A stretch of 64,000 bases of DNA from Galbibacter pacificus. GTDB lineage: Bacteria; Bacteroidota; Bacteroidia; Flavobacteriales; Flavobacteriaceae. The notes beneath the pieces are model-generated. The model saw only the letters and a list, made by a program, of their open reading frames with translations, did no database searches and was not told the origin of the DNA. The DNA is taken from positions 930,001 to 994,000 of the forward strand of contig NZ_JAPMUA010000001.1 of NCBI RefSeq assembly GCF_029603155.1, read 5' to 3'. Below are positions 1 through 8,357 of the stretch, piece after piece (position 1 is the stretch's first letter; each line of letters opens with the position of its first letter). The position numbers and the translations under genes are program-made.

Positions 1-1560
1 TGGGACCGTGTATTTGTAATATACGATGCCATCCAGATGGGTATTCCGTTAAGCCGTATACACGAAATTACCAAAATAGACATGTGGTTCTTGAGGCAAT
101 ATGAAGAACTGCATTTCCTTGAAAAAGAAATATCTACGCATACTATAGAAACCTTGCCCAAAAGCTTGTTGCTGGAAGCAAAACAAAAAGGCTTTGCCGA
201 CAGGCAAATAGCACACATGCTTAATTGTTGGGAAAGCGAAGTGCATACCAAGCGCGACGAACTTAACATAAACAGGATCTATAAATTGGTAGATACCTGT
301 GCTGCCGAATTTAAGGCCATGACGCCATATTATTACTCAACTTTTGAAGATGAAGTTGAAACGGCCGACGGAAAACGTTTTTCGGATAACGAAAGTATAG
401 TTTCCGATAAAAAGAAAATTGTGGTTCTTGGCTCTGGACCAAATAGAATAGGACAGGGAATTGAGTTTGATTACTGTTGCGTGCACGGGGTATTGGCTTC
501 TGCCGAATGTGGCTACGAAACCATTATGATAAACTGTAACCCGGAAACAGTTTCAACCGATTTTGATACGGCCGATAAATTGTACTTCGAACCCGTTTTC
601 TGGGAACACATCTACGATATCATCCGTCATGAAAAACCAGAAGGGGTAATTGTTCAACTTGGGGGGCAAACGGCACTTAAATTGGCAGAAAAACTGGATA
701 AATACGGAATTAAAATTATCGGGACCAGTTTTGAATCTTTAGATTTGGCCGAAGACAGAGGAAGTTTTTCAACATTGCTTAAAGAGAACAATATTCCTTA
801 TCCGGAATTTGGCGTGGCCGAAACCGCCGATGAAGCTCTTGCCTTGGCCGATGAGCTCGATTTTCCAATCTTGGTAAGACCTTCATACGTATTGGGTGGA
901 CAGGGAATGAAAATTGTAATCAACAAAAAAGAATTGGAAGAACACGTGGTAGATTTGTTGAGAAAAATACCAAATAACAAATTGCTCTTGGACCACTACC
1001 TTGATGGCGCCATTGAAGCTGAAGCCGATGCGATTTGCGACGGGGAAGATGTGTACATTATTGGAATTATGGAACATATTGAACCGTGTGGTATTCACTC
1101 TGGAGACTCCAACGCAACCTTGCCGCCATTCAACATAGGCGACTTGGTATTGGAGCAGATTAAAGACCATACCAGAAAAATTGCCTTGGCACTAAATACA
1201 GTTGGGCTAATCAATATCCAGTTTGCCATTAAAGATGATAAGGTGTACATTATTGAAGCCAACCCACGCGCTTCCAGAACGGTGCCGTTTATTGCAAAAG
1301 CATATAAAGAACCGTACGTAAACTATGCTACCAAAGTAATGTTGGGCGAGAAAAAGATAAAGGACTTTAATTTCAACCCGAAATTAGAAGGATATGCCAT
1401 AAAGCAACCGGTATTCTCTTTCAATAAGTTCCCGAACGTTAATAAAACATTGGGTCCCGAAATGAAAAGTACAGGAGAAAGCATTTTGTTTATCGATAGT
1501 TTAAGAGACGATGATTTCTACGATTTATACCAAAGAAGAAAAATGTATTTAAGTAAGTAA
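1..1560 (+). CDS. carB: Carbamoyl-phosphate synthase large subunit (3' part only)
   Basis: The reading frame is open from the first base, so the gene begins before the window; about 519 residues are present. The protein makes carbamoyl phosphate for pyrimidine and arginine synthesis together with the small glutaminase subunit (CarA). The second ATP-grasp half is visible, with the motif GPNRIGQGIEFDYCC near residue 145, then PSYVLGGQGM and the metal/ATP-binding IEANPRASRT segment. After KSTGES the protein ends within about 25 residues at MYLSK. The E. coli enzyme continues here with a methylglyoxal-synthase-like allosteric domain, so this one lacks it. My recollection is that this short form is usual in Flavobacteriaceae. 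A strong terminator follows. Confidence 0.97.
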   Translation, partial: WDRVFVIYDAIQMGIPLSRIHEITKIDMWFLRQYEELHFLEKEISTHTIETLPKSLLLEAKQKGFADRQIAHMLNCWESEVHTKRDELNINRIYKLVDTCAAEFKAMTPYYYSTFEDEVETADGKRFSDNESIVSDKKKIVVLGSGPNRIGQGIEFDYCCVHGVLASAECGYETIMINCNPETVSTDFDTADKLYFEPVFWEHIYDIIRHEKPEGVIVQLGGQTALKLAEKLDKYGIKIIGTSFESLDLAEDRGSFSTLLKENNIPYPEFGVAETADEALALADELDFPILVRPSYVLGGQGMKIVINKKELEEHVVDLLRKIPNNKLLLDHYLDGAIEAEADAICDGEDVYIIGIMEHIEPCGIHSGDSNATLPPFNIGDLVLEQIKDHTRKIALALNTVGLINIQFAIKDDKVYIIEANPRASRTVPFIAKAYKEPYVNYATKVMLGEKKIKDFNFNPKLEGYAIKQPVFSFNKFPNVNKTLGPEMKSTGESILFIDSLRDDDFYDLYQRRKMYLSK

Positions 1561-1593
1561 AATACATTTTTGCTAATGGTTTGATAAAAATGC

Positions 1594-1625
1594 AAAGCTG
1601 CTAAAGAAATTTGGCAGCTTTTTTT
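1594..1625. terminator. Rho-independent terminator after carB
   Basis: A 12-bp stem (AAAGCTGCTAAA / TTTGGCAGCTTT, one G-U pair) closes on a GAAA tetraloop and is followed by a T-run. It lies between convergent carB and the DUF3307 gene; the A-rich left flank is weak as a T-tail for the minus strand, so it serves mainly carB. Confidence 0.85.
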
Positions 1626-1645
1626 GTTCTAAAATTATTGCAATA

Positions 1646-2350
1646 TCAAGAAAAGAAAATAAACAGGAGGGAAGCCATAATAGCAATTCCAAAACTAAGA
1701 AGCGTACCAATTAATATATATTCGGTTAGTTTGCGGTCTTTGGCTTCGGTAAGGTCGCTAAACCTAAAAATAGACTTTGCGGCAATTAAAAAGCCCACGC
1801 CTTCCCAATGGTTAGTAACTATAAAAACAAAAACCAGTAAACGTTCCAGCATTCCTATGTATTTTCCAGCATTTTCAAGAGAGTCGCCCTTGTCCATTTC
1901 GGTTTTAGGCGTGTAAATAGAAATAAGGGTTTTAATGATAATGGAAGTTGGGTGCGTTAAAAATATAATCGAAGAAACAATCAACAGAAATTGTTTCCCA
2001 AAAATGTCTTCAATAGTTATAGCTGATGGATTATTGAGCAGGCAAATAATTAAAATGACGGCTATATGTAAAATTTGGTCTACAAAAAAAAGGAGCCTTT
2101 TATTATTTTCTGTCTGAAATAAAAGCTTTCCCGCATCAATAAAAAAATGAGAAATACCTATAATCAATGGGATGTACCATAAATTTATATCCCAAACAAA
2201 TAGTGCTGCCAGTACACTATGAAGCAATACATGCAAATAAAGTTTTCCCGAACGTAATTTTTTTTCCTCTTTTTCAGCGACCCATTTTTTAGACTGAAAA
2301 GTAAAATCTCCTAATAAATGTGCTAAGAATAGCTTTAAAAACAACTCCAT
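1646..2350 (-). CDS. DUF3307 family integral membrane protein
   Basis: A 234-residue hydrophobic protein with about six predicted membrane segments. The N-terminus (LAHLLGDFTFQSKKWV) and the HFFIDAGK motif around residue 85 are the hallmarks of the DUF3307 family, whose biochemical role is not known to me. It starts 10 bases after the stop of the upstream SatD-like gene and is almost certainly co-transcribed with it. DUF3307 membrane proteins next to SatD-type regulators are a recurring pair, so a shared signalling or stress role is an inference from context. The 3' end converges on carB. Confidence 0.8.
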   Translation of the reverse strand: MELFLKLFLAHLLGDFTFQSKKWVAEKEEKKLRSGKLYLHVLLHSVLAALFVWDINLWYIPLIIGISHFFIDAGKLLFQTENNKRLLFFVDQILHIAVILIICLLNNPSAITIEDIFGKQFLLIVSSIIFLTHPTSIIIKTLISIYTPKTEMDKGDSLENAGKYIGMLERLLVFVFIVTNHWEGVGFLIAAKSIFRFSDLTEAKDRKLTEYILIGTLLSFGIAIMASLLFIFFS

Positions 2351-2360
2351 TTTTAATGTT

Positions 2361-2969
2361 TTATAAAATGCCTATTTTTTTTCGGTACATACAGTCCAGT
2401 TCCATAATCTCATCAAAAGAAGCCCTTTTTAAATGTTCACTAACAGTATTTTGTTTAATGCCTATTAATTGTCCAATAGCATTCTGTGATAAATTTGGGT
2501 TTTCAATGCTTATCTTAACAATCTCGGCAGAACTTTTTGTCCAATTATCCATGGCTATTAATGCAAGCTTGAAATATAAGTTTAGTTCATCGTCAAGTTC
2601 TTTGTGGTCCGTCTTTATGGCCAAATTAATCTTTTGTTCTTTAAGGGTCTCGAATTTTTCTCCCGAATATATAAAGGCAGAACCATTCGATTCGGATATG
2701 CTTGCAGCATCGTGCGTTTTTTCCCCAATGCCAATAGCCATACGCACATCGAGCTCTTTTATTTTTTTTACTGTAGATTTTATCAATGTTGCCATTAAAA
2801 ACGTTTCCCGAATGTCTTTTATTTCAATTTGAAAACTATCGCCCCTATATATCTCCCAATCCCGGTTAGATGCTATGCCAACAAACACTTTTTTTAGTGG
2901 CTCAAGCCATTCTTCCGGATTTTTTATATTTCTGGAACTTATAATGTCACCTGTTATAACGCTTGTCAT
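2361..2969 (-). CDS. SatD family protein with C-terminal helix-turn-helix
   Basis: 202 residues starting with TSVITGDIISSR, typical of the SatD family (named after a Streptococcus mutans sat-operon gene; molecular function unclear). The N-terminal 150 residues contain YRGDSFQI and VRMAIGIGE blocks that resemble a degenerate nucleotide-cyclase-like fold. Residues about 158-182 (SQNAIGQLIGIKQNTVSEHL) form a good helix-turn-helix, so the protein probably binds DNA. Three 28-bp repeats with internal dyads sit directly upstream of its start and are plausible autoregulatory operators. It heads an operon with the DUF3307 membrane protein. I cannot tell whether the N-terminal domain binds a ligand or nucleotide. 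Confidence 0.78.
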   Translation of the reverse strand: MTSVITGDIISSRNIKNPEEWLEPLKKVFVGIASNRDWEIYRGDSFQIEIKDIRETFLMATLIKSTVKKIKELDVRMAIGIGEKTHDAASISESNGSAFIYSGEKFETLKEQKINLAIKTDHKELDDELNLYFKLALIAMDNWTKSSAEIVKISIENPNLSQNAIGQLIGIKQNTVSEHLKRASFDEIMELDCMYRKKIGIL

Positions 2970-3013
2970 CTTTTAATAAAGCTATAATTTATTGGGTTAT
3001 TACCCGATGTTAT

Positions 3014-3095
3014 CAAATATCGTCTTTTTAAACGATAATTCCAAATATCGTCTTTTTAGGCGATAATTATAAATATCGTCTTTTCAAACGATGTG
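3014..3095 (-). promoter_or_regulatory. Three tandem 28-bp repeats, operator/promoter of the SatD-DUF3307 operon
   Basis: Copies at 3015-3040, 3043-3068 and 3071-3095 share AAATATCGTCTTTT on the + strand. In copies 1 and 3 the core carries the dyad ATCGT-N8-ACGAT; copy 2 has GCGAT in the right arm. The period is exactly 28 bp. Read on the minus strand, each copy ends in GATATTTG, one base off the Bacteroidota -7 box TAnnTTTG. A TTG (3042-3044) lies 20 bases upstream of the copy at 3014-3021, as a -33 box should. Operators and promoter therefore overlap, consistent with repression by the HTH protein encoded downstream. Repeats are seen; function is inferred. Confidence 0.7.
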
Positions 3096-3096
3096 T

Positions 3097-3648
3097 TTAT
3101 ATGTCAATCTGAACATTATAACCTTCTAGCTCATGGACAAGTTGATTCACGGTATAGTCAAGCTGATTGGCATATGCGGTACGCTCTTTGCGCAACTGCA
3201 TTCTTTTAATGCTTTTGAAAAATCGTTTTATATCGTTTTCAGATTCCAGGATAAGTCCGGGAACCTTCACGCTTTTTCCTTCACTATCTTTGGCAACCAT
3301 TGTAAAATAAGAGGAATTACAGTGTTTTACAACGCCGGTTTGTATGTTTTCGGCCTCTACCCGAATGCCAATTACAATAGACGTGTTACCAACAAAATTT
3401 ACGGAAGCTTTCATGGTAACCAATTCCCCAATTTCAATAGGTTTTAAAAAATCCACCGTATCTACAGATGCAGTTACGCAATACGAACCACAGTGTTTGG
3501 AGGCACATGCAAAGGCAATTTGGTCTAAAAGCGATAGAATAAATCCACCGTGAATTTTTCCGCTAAAATTAGAATGCGAAGGCAACATTAATTCGGATAT
3601 TTCAATCCTGGAAGCCGAAACAGGTTTAAATTTTGGTGTCATATTCAT
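3097..3648 (-). CDS. Acyl-CoA thioesterase, hotdog fold
   Basis: 183 residues. The segment SNFSGKIHGGFILSLLDQIA, followed by FLKPIEIGELVTMKASVNFVG, is characteristic of YciA/BFIT-type hotdog acyl-CoA thioesterases, which hydrolyse acyl-CoA to free acid and CoA in the cytosol. The Asp in LLDQIA corresponds to the usual catalytic acid. A C-terminal tail of about 40 residues is charged and lacks a recognised domain. An internal Met two codons in (position 3642) could be the true start. Its stop lies two bases beyond the third operator-like repeat of the downstream SatD unit, so the repeats sit in the gap between the two genes. Confidence 0.85.
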   Translation of the reverse strand: MNMTPKFKPVSASRIEISELMLPSHSNFSGKIHGGFILSLLDQIAFACASKHCGSYCVTASVDTVDFLKPIEIGELVTMKASVNFVGNTSIVIGIRVEAENIQTGVVKHCNSSYFTMVAKDSEGKSVKVPGLILESENDIKRFFKSIKRMQLRKERTAYANQLDYTVNQLVHELEGYNVQIDI

Positions 3649-3668
3649 GAAGGTTGATAGTTGTCTAC

Positions 3669-5030
3669 TTACAATAATTTCTCTTGTGGGTTTTCGGGCA
3701 ATTCATCTTCATCATCTATTTCAGAGGCTCTGTTTAGCCATTTTTGGTCTATTTGCTTGCTAGCCTTGGCACCTAGTTTTTTCAATTTTTCTACACGCGT
3801 AAGCAGGTTTCCTTTCCCGGTTAGTTTGGTCATGGACGAAGAGTAGGTGTTTTGTACCGTTTGTAGCTGCTTGCCCACTTTTTCAAGATCGTCCAGCAGG
3901 TTTTTAAACTGGTCGTATAACCGGCCGGCCTGTGTGGCAATATCCAATGCGTTTTTATGCTGTTTGTCGTTTTGCCACATGCTGTCAATGGTACGCAATG
4001 TTGCCAATAATGTAGAAGGGGTAACAATAACTATGTTTTTTTCAAAGGCCATGTTGTACAATTGGGGCTCTTCTTGAGAGGCTGTAGCAAACGCGGGCTC
4101 CAGCGGTATAAAGAGTAGTACAAAATCAGGGCTTTCAATTTTATAGAGCTCGTGGTAATTTTTGGCACTTAATTGGTCTACGTGTTTTTTTATGGAGTTT
4201 ACGTGCTCTTTGAGCAGTGCGGGCTTGAGCATTTCATCTTCTTCATTTACAAAGCGCTCATAAGCAATTAAAGATACTTTAGAATCGACAATCATTTTTT
4301 TATTGTCCGGTAAGTGGATAATTACATCTGGCAATACACGTTTTCCTTCATCTGTGGTAAAACTATTCTGTACAGTATATTCACTCCCTTTTTCTAGTCC
4401 AGATTTTTCAAGTACGCGCTCCAAAACCAATTCGCCCCAGTTTCCCTGCATTTTGGTGTCGCCCTTTAGTGCTTTGGTAAGGTTAGAGGCTTCTTTTGTA
4501 ATTTGTAGGTTTAGCTCCTGCAAATGCTTTAATTGTTGTTGCAATGCCGAGTGGCGTGTAATGCTCTCTTTATTGCTGTCTTCTACACGTTTTTCAAAAA
4601 ATTGAATTTTCTCTTGAAGCGGACTCAAAATATTTTTTATGTTCTCTTTGTTCTGAAGTGTAAATTTCTCCGATTTTTCTTCAAGAATTCGATTGGCTAA
4701 AATCTGAAAATCCTTTGTGAATTTTTCCTGTAATTTTTCCACTTCGGCTTTTTGTTCCCTGTTTTTTTCCATTAGGTTGTCAAAATCTACTTCCTTTTTA
4801 GAAAATTGTATGGCAAGGCTGTCTTTTTCGTTCCTCAACTGTTCTTTTGCGGCAATTTCTTTTTCAACCTCATTCTGTAGATTGGTTATATTGTGCAGTA
4901 ACTGGGTTTCCCGCTCCTGAAATGTACTTTCATTCCCTTTGTTTTTTAATTTTTGTATGTAAATACCTAAAAAAGCACCAAGAATGGTAGAAATAAATGC
5001 AGTGAAAATTAAAATAAGATTTTCGGTCAT
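3669..5030 (-). CDS. rmuC: DNA recombination protein RmuC
   Basis: 453 residues with an N-terminal membrane anchor (about residues 5-25), a long coiled coil (about 30-190), and the RmuC nuclease-like domain (about 190-400) with the motifs GNWGELVLERVLE, LPDVIIHLPDNKKMIVDSK and FVLLFIPLEPAFA. RmuC proteins limit DNA inversions and rearrangements at inverted repeats; the domain belongs to the PD-(D/E)xK nuclease-like group, here with D and K in PDVI / VDSK. Length and order match the family. It is 20 bases upstream of the thioesterase gene on the same strand and may be co-transcribed with it. Confidence 0.93.
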   Translation of the reverse strand: MTENLILIFTAFISTILGAFLGIYIQKLKNKGNESTFQERETQLLHNITNLQNEVEKEIAAKEQLRNEKDSLAIQFSKKEVDFDNLMEKNREQKAEVEKLQEKFTKDFQILANRILEEKSEKFTLQNKENIKNILSPLQEKIQFFEKRVEDSNKESITRHSALQQQLKHLQELNLQITKEASNLTKALKGDTKMQGNWGELVLERVLEKSGLEKGSEYTVQNSFTTDEGKRVLPDVIIHLPDNKKMIVDSKVSLIAYERFVNEEDEMLKPALLKEHVNSIKKHVDQLSAKNYHELYKIESPDFVLLFIPLEPAFATASQEEPQLYNMAFEKNIVIVTPSTLLATLRTIDSMWQNDKQHKNALDIATQAGRLYDQFKNLLDDLEKVGKQLQTVQNTYSSSMTKLTGKGNLLTRVEKLKKLGAKASKQIDQKWLNRASEIDDEDELPENPQEKLL

Positions 5031-5170
5031 TATATGTATTTTCGTTTAAAATTTTGTGTTGAACAGAATTGATGTAAAGATAAAAGAAACGCTTCTATTT
5101 TAAGGCCTCAACAAAAAACAATTGATAATTGTACTCGAAAGTAGTATTTTAAAAGAAATTTCACTTAAAG

Positions 5171-7969
5171 ATGTTTGTTAGTAAATTCTATAAGGTATTT
5201 TATTCTGTATGGCTGTTTTTGTCGTTTTTCATGGTAAATGGCCAGCACAGACCTCCAATACATAATTTTAACGTTCATGATTACGAAGCCGGAATTCAAA
5301 ACTGGGGCATAACTTATGGAGACAATAATATTTATGTGGCCAATAATGAAGGTTTGCTGGAATTTGATGGCATTCAATGGCGGTTTTATGAACTCCCTAA
5401 TAAAACTATAGTCCGTTCGGTTGCTTATATTGACAAAAAGATTTATACAGGCTCTTATGAAGAATTTGGTTACTGGGAAAAAACTTCAACGGGCCAATTA
5501 AAATATTACAGTTTAAGCGAAAAAATCGAGGCTAAAAATATAGAAACCGAATCCATTTGGGGAATTTATCAATATAAAGATGCAATTATATTTAAATCCT
5601 TCAGCAGTCTTTTTATCTACAGGAACGGTAAAATAGAAGTTATCAAGCCTGGAACTACAATTATGGGCGCCAATGTGGCCAATGGCCATTTTTATGTCTT
5701 TGGAAGGGAAAAAGGAATTTACGAGCTGGTTGATTTTCATTTAATCCTTTTAAAAGAAACCGAGGCGTTAAAAAACTACAAAGTCCAAACCGTAAATGCC
5801 ATTTCCAGCAATGAGGTGTTAATAGGGACTTCCTTAAATGGCTGTTTTATATGGGACGGTAAATTGCTAAGACCTTGGAACCATCCTTTTAATGCTATTT
5901 CAAAGCAAAATCAGCTTAATAAAATTACGATAAGCAAGGATTTTATTTTTATGGGCACCATTAAAAACGGGGTATATGTATTCAATATAAAATCGCAACG
6001 CTATTACAACTTAAATGTTCAAAACGGGCTACAGAACAATACGGTACTTGGCAGTGTTTTTAACGAGCGTGGAATGTTATGGCTGTCGTTGGACAATGGA
6101 GTCTCTGCTATTCCCATACATTTTAATGCTTATTACCTAAATCCATCAAAAGAAGACATTGGCGGAGTGTACGACATGGTTGTTTATAATGGCGATACTT
6201 ACATTGCTACCAATACAGGAGTGTATGTGAGCGGGGACAACGGGATTAGCTTTATAGATGGTTCGCAAGGCCATATTTGGGACTTGACATTGGTTGGCGA
6301 TGTAATAGTTTGCGGCCATAATTTAGGGACCTATCAAATTAAAAATAAAAAATGGGAAAGTATTTCGCCTCAAAACGGCGGTTATGTTTTTAGGGAAATC
6401 AAAGGCCGTCCAGATACTTACGTACAAGGAAATTACTCAGGATTGACCTTGTATACCAAAAGAGATAACAGTTGGGAAGCAATTAATATTGAAGGAATAG
6501 ACTTTCCTGTTAAAAGGCTGGTTTTTGAGAAAGACCACATAGCATGGGTGGCACATGCATATAAAGGTGTTTTCCGGATTCATTTTTCTGAAGATTATAA
6601 AAAAATAACCAAAATAGAAAAGCAGTATACTAAGGATTTTGCAAATAGCTACATGATAAAGCTCTTTAAAATAGAAGGGCAAATAGCTTTTTACAACGAA
6701 AAAGAATGGCTTGTATACAATCCTTTAGAAGAAAAAATAGTTCCTTTTGAATCGTTAAATACTATTTTGGGCAAGGACAAGGATGCTTACCCGATAACCG
6801 ATCAGGATATTGAACCCATTGTGTTTAAAAAATCGGACGGGACGCTCTTTGTAAGGGAAGACCTTAATAGTCGAGACTCTCAATTTTACCTGCCACTTCG
6901 CTATTACAACAACAGACTTTTAAAAAACGACGAAAAAGCAATTGTGGTAAACGATTCTTTAATACAGATAGCTCTTTATAATGATATTTTGGCAATCAAC
7001 CCTCAAAAAATAACAGCCGGCAGCGCTCCTTTTAAGCCAAAAATAAACAGGATACTAAAAAATGGAACCCCGCAGCCATTAGATACCGTTTTTTCATTAA
7101 AGCAGCGTGATACTATAATAGTCGAAACATCCGTTCCTTTTTTATCAAACAATACTATTGTTTATTCATTGTCAGATGATGTAGAAACCGATTACAGGAA
7201 AGTTCCCAATGGTAAGATCATGCTCACCAACCTGCCTTTTGGCGAGACCAAATTAAATATAAATTCCATGGTCAAGGCCAAAATATCCAATTTGGGAGTT
7301 TCCATACCCATACAAACAAAAAAGCCCTGGTACATGGGTGTCTGGGGAATAATATTGTTAATGGTTATATTGGCCGCACTTACTTTTTTTGTGGTCACTA
7401 TTAACAAATATATGCTTATTAGGCACAAAAAATATCTCGAAGATCAGTTTGAGCACGAAAAAGAACTAAACCGAAAAGAAGAAGCGCTCCGTCACGAGAA
7501 AAAGTTAAACGAACTGCAAAAAAAGCAACACGACCTGGAACTGAAGGGCAAAACAAAAGAGCTGGCAAATACGGCCCTTGAAATGACCAAAAAGAACGAG
7601 ATTTTGATGAAGCTCAAAGATGAACTGCTCTATTTTAAATCAGAAATTATAGACAAGGTACGTTATAATAAACTACTTAAAAGCGTAGACCGAAATATAA
7701 ATAATGCCAACGATTGGGAAATATTCGAATCCAATTTTAATGAAATACATGATTCCTTTTTCAAAAACTTATTGAAAAAACATCCGGATGTGCTAACTTC
7801 AAAAGATCTTAAATTATGTGCCTATTTAAAGATGAACTTATCCAGTAAGGAAATAGCGCCATTGATGAGCATATCGGTAAGGGGAGTTGAAATTCACAGA
7901 TATCGTTTAAGAAAAAAACTAGAGTTATCTTCCGAACAAAATATAAATGAATATTTAATGAATGTATAA
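5171..7969 (+). CDS. PUL regulator: propeller sensor, TM helix, coiled coil and LuxR-type HTH
   Basis: 932 residues. A signal peptide (ending VNGQ) precedes a periplasmic beta-propeller of two-component-regulator type (about residues 40-620, repeated blades such as NGVYVFN and TNTGVYVSGDNG). A Y_Y_Y-like domain (about 640-720) leads to one membrane helix (about 724-746). A cytoplasmic coiled coil (750-850) and a LuxR/GerE-like HTH (about 870-920, LSSKEIAPLMSISVRGVEIH) follow. There is no histidine kinase or receiver domain, so periplasmic sugar sensing would be coupled directly to DNA binding by a membrane-held regulator. Position and orientation just upstream of SusC make it the likely activator of the locus, probably acting at the palindrome near 8301. 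Confidence 0.85.
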   Translation: MFVSKFYKVFYSVWLFLSFFMVNGQHRPPIHNFNVHDYEAGIQNWGITYGDNNIYVANNEGLLEFDGIQWRFYELPNKTIVRSVAYIDKKIYTGSYEEFGYWEKTSTGQLKYYSLSEKIEAKNIETESIWGIYQYKDAIIFKSFSSLFIYRNGKIEVIKPGTTIMGANVANGHFYVFGREKGIYELVDFHLILLKETEALKNYKVQTVNAISSNEVLIGTSLNGCFIWDGKLLRPWNHPFNAISKQNQLNKITISKDFIFMGTIKNGVYVFNIKSQRYYNLNVQNGLQNNTVLGSVFNERGMLWLSLDNGVSAIPIHFNAYYLNPSKEDIGGVYDMVVYNGDTYIATNTGVYVSGDNGISFIDGSQGHIWDLTLVGDVIVCGHNLGTYQIKNKKWESISPQNGGYVFREIKGRPDTYVQGNYSGLTLYTKRDNSWEAINIEGIDFPVKRLVFEKDHIAWVAHAYKGVFRIHFSEDYKKITKIEKQYTKDFANSYMIKLFKIEGQIAFYNEKEWLVYNPLEEKIVPFESLNTILGKDKDAYPITDQDIEPIVFKKSDGTLFVREDLNSRDSQFYLPLRYYNNRLLKNDEKAIVVNDSLIQIALYNDILAINPQKITAGSAPFKPKINRILKNGTPQPLDTVFSLKQRDTIIVETSVPFLSNNTIVYSLSDDVETDYRKVPNGKIMLTNLPFGETKLNINSMVKAKISNLGVSIPIQTKKPWYMGVWGIILLMVILAALTFFVVTINKYMLIRHKKYLEDQFEHEKELNRKEEALRHEKKLNELQKKQHDLELKGKTKELANTALEMTKKNEILMKLKDELLYFKSEIIDKVRYNKLLKSVDRNINNANDWEIFESNFNEIHDSFFKNLLKKHPDVLTSKDLKLCAYLKMNLSSKEIAPLMSISVRGVEIHRYRLRKKLELSSEQNINEYLMNV

Positions 7970-8170
7970 GGTATTTTAGCTTAATACTTAAAATAAAAAC
8001 AGCCAAAATTGCTTATATTTAAGGAGCCAAAGGGAATAAAGCAATATGTTTTTCGGTCTTATAAAAATTGTTTTAACGAAATTTGAATTGATTAAATCAT
8101 AAAATTTTAAGTTTTAAGCGATAATTTGATAAAAAATGGCATTGTAAATTAATGTTTTGCCAATACAAAA

Positions 8171-8344
8171 ATACATCATTACTACATCATATTTAGTTTT
8201 CCCATCCTACATTTTATTTTTAACATGCTTTAAATTGCTGAAAACACTAGGATTTTCAGTGTTTAATATGTTTGATGTATTCAAGGTGAGGTATAATTTT
8301 ACTACATCGATGTAGTTTGTGATAATTTTAAGAAGCTAACTTTA
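8171..8344 (+). promoter_or_regulatory. SusC promoter with 16-bp palindrome and repeated half-sites
   Basis: The 388-base gap before SusC contains the perfect palindrome ACTACATCGATGTAGT at 8301-8316. Related half-sites are ATACATCA (8171-8178), ACTACATCAT (8181-8190) and TGATGTAT (8273-8280). A TTG at 8317-8319 touches the palindrome and is followed after 17 bases by TAACTTTA (8337-8344), one base off TAnnTTTG, ending 13 bases before the SusC start. A second dyad, AAACACT-N9-AGTGTTT, lies at 8242-8264. The layout fits an activator bound immediately upstream of the -33 box. I see no ORF in this gap. Confidence 0.65.
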
Positions 8345-8357
8345 ATATGTAAGAGTA

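Noticed and set aside
2320..2832. 170-residue plus-strand ORF rich in Ser and Phe
   Set aside because: It is antisense to the SatD gene and starts in the DUF3307-SatD junction; composition is that of an antisense shadow.
3014..3095. Three regularly spaced repeats as a mini CRISPR array
   Set aside because: The units follow one another with only 2-3 bases between them and contain the dyad inside each unit; there are no spacers and no cas genes. They fit an operator array at a promoter.
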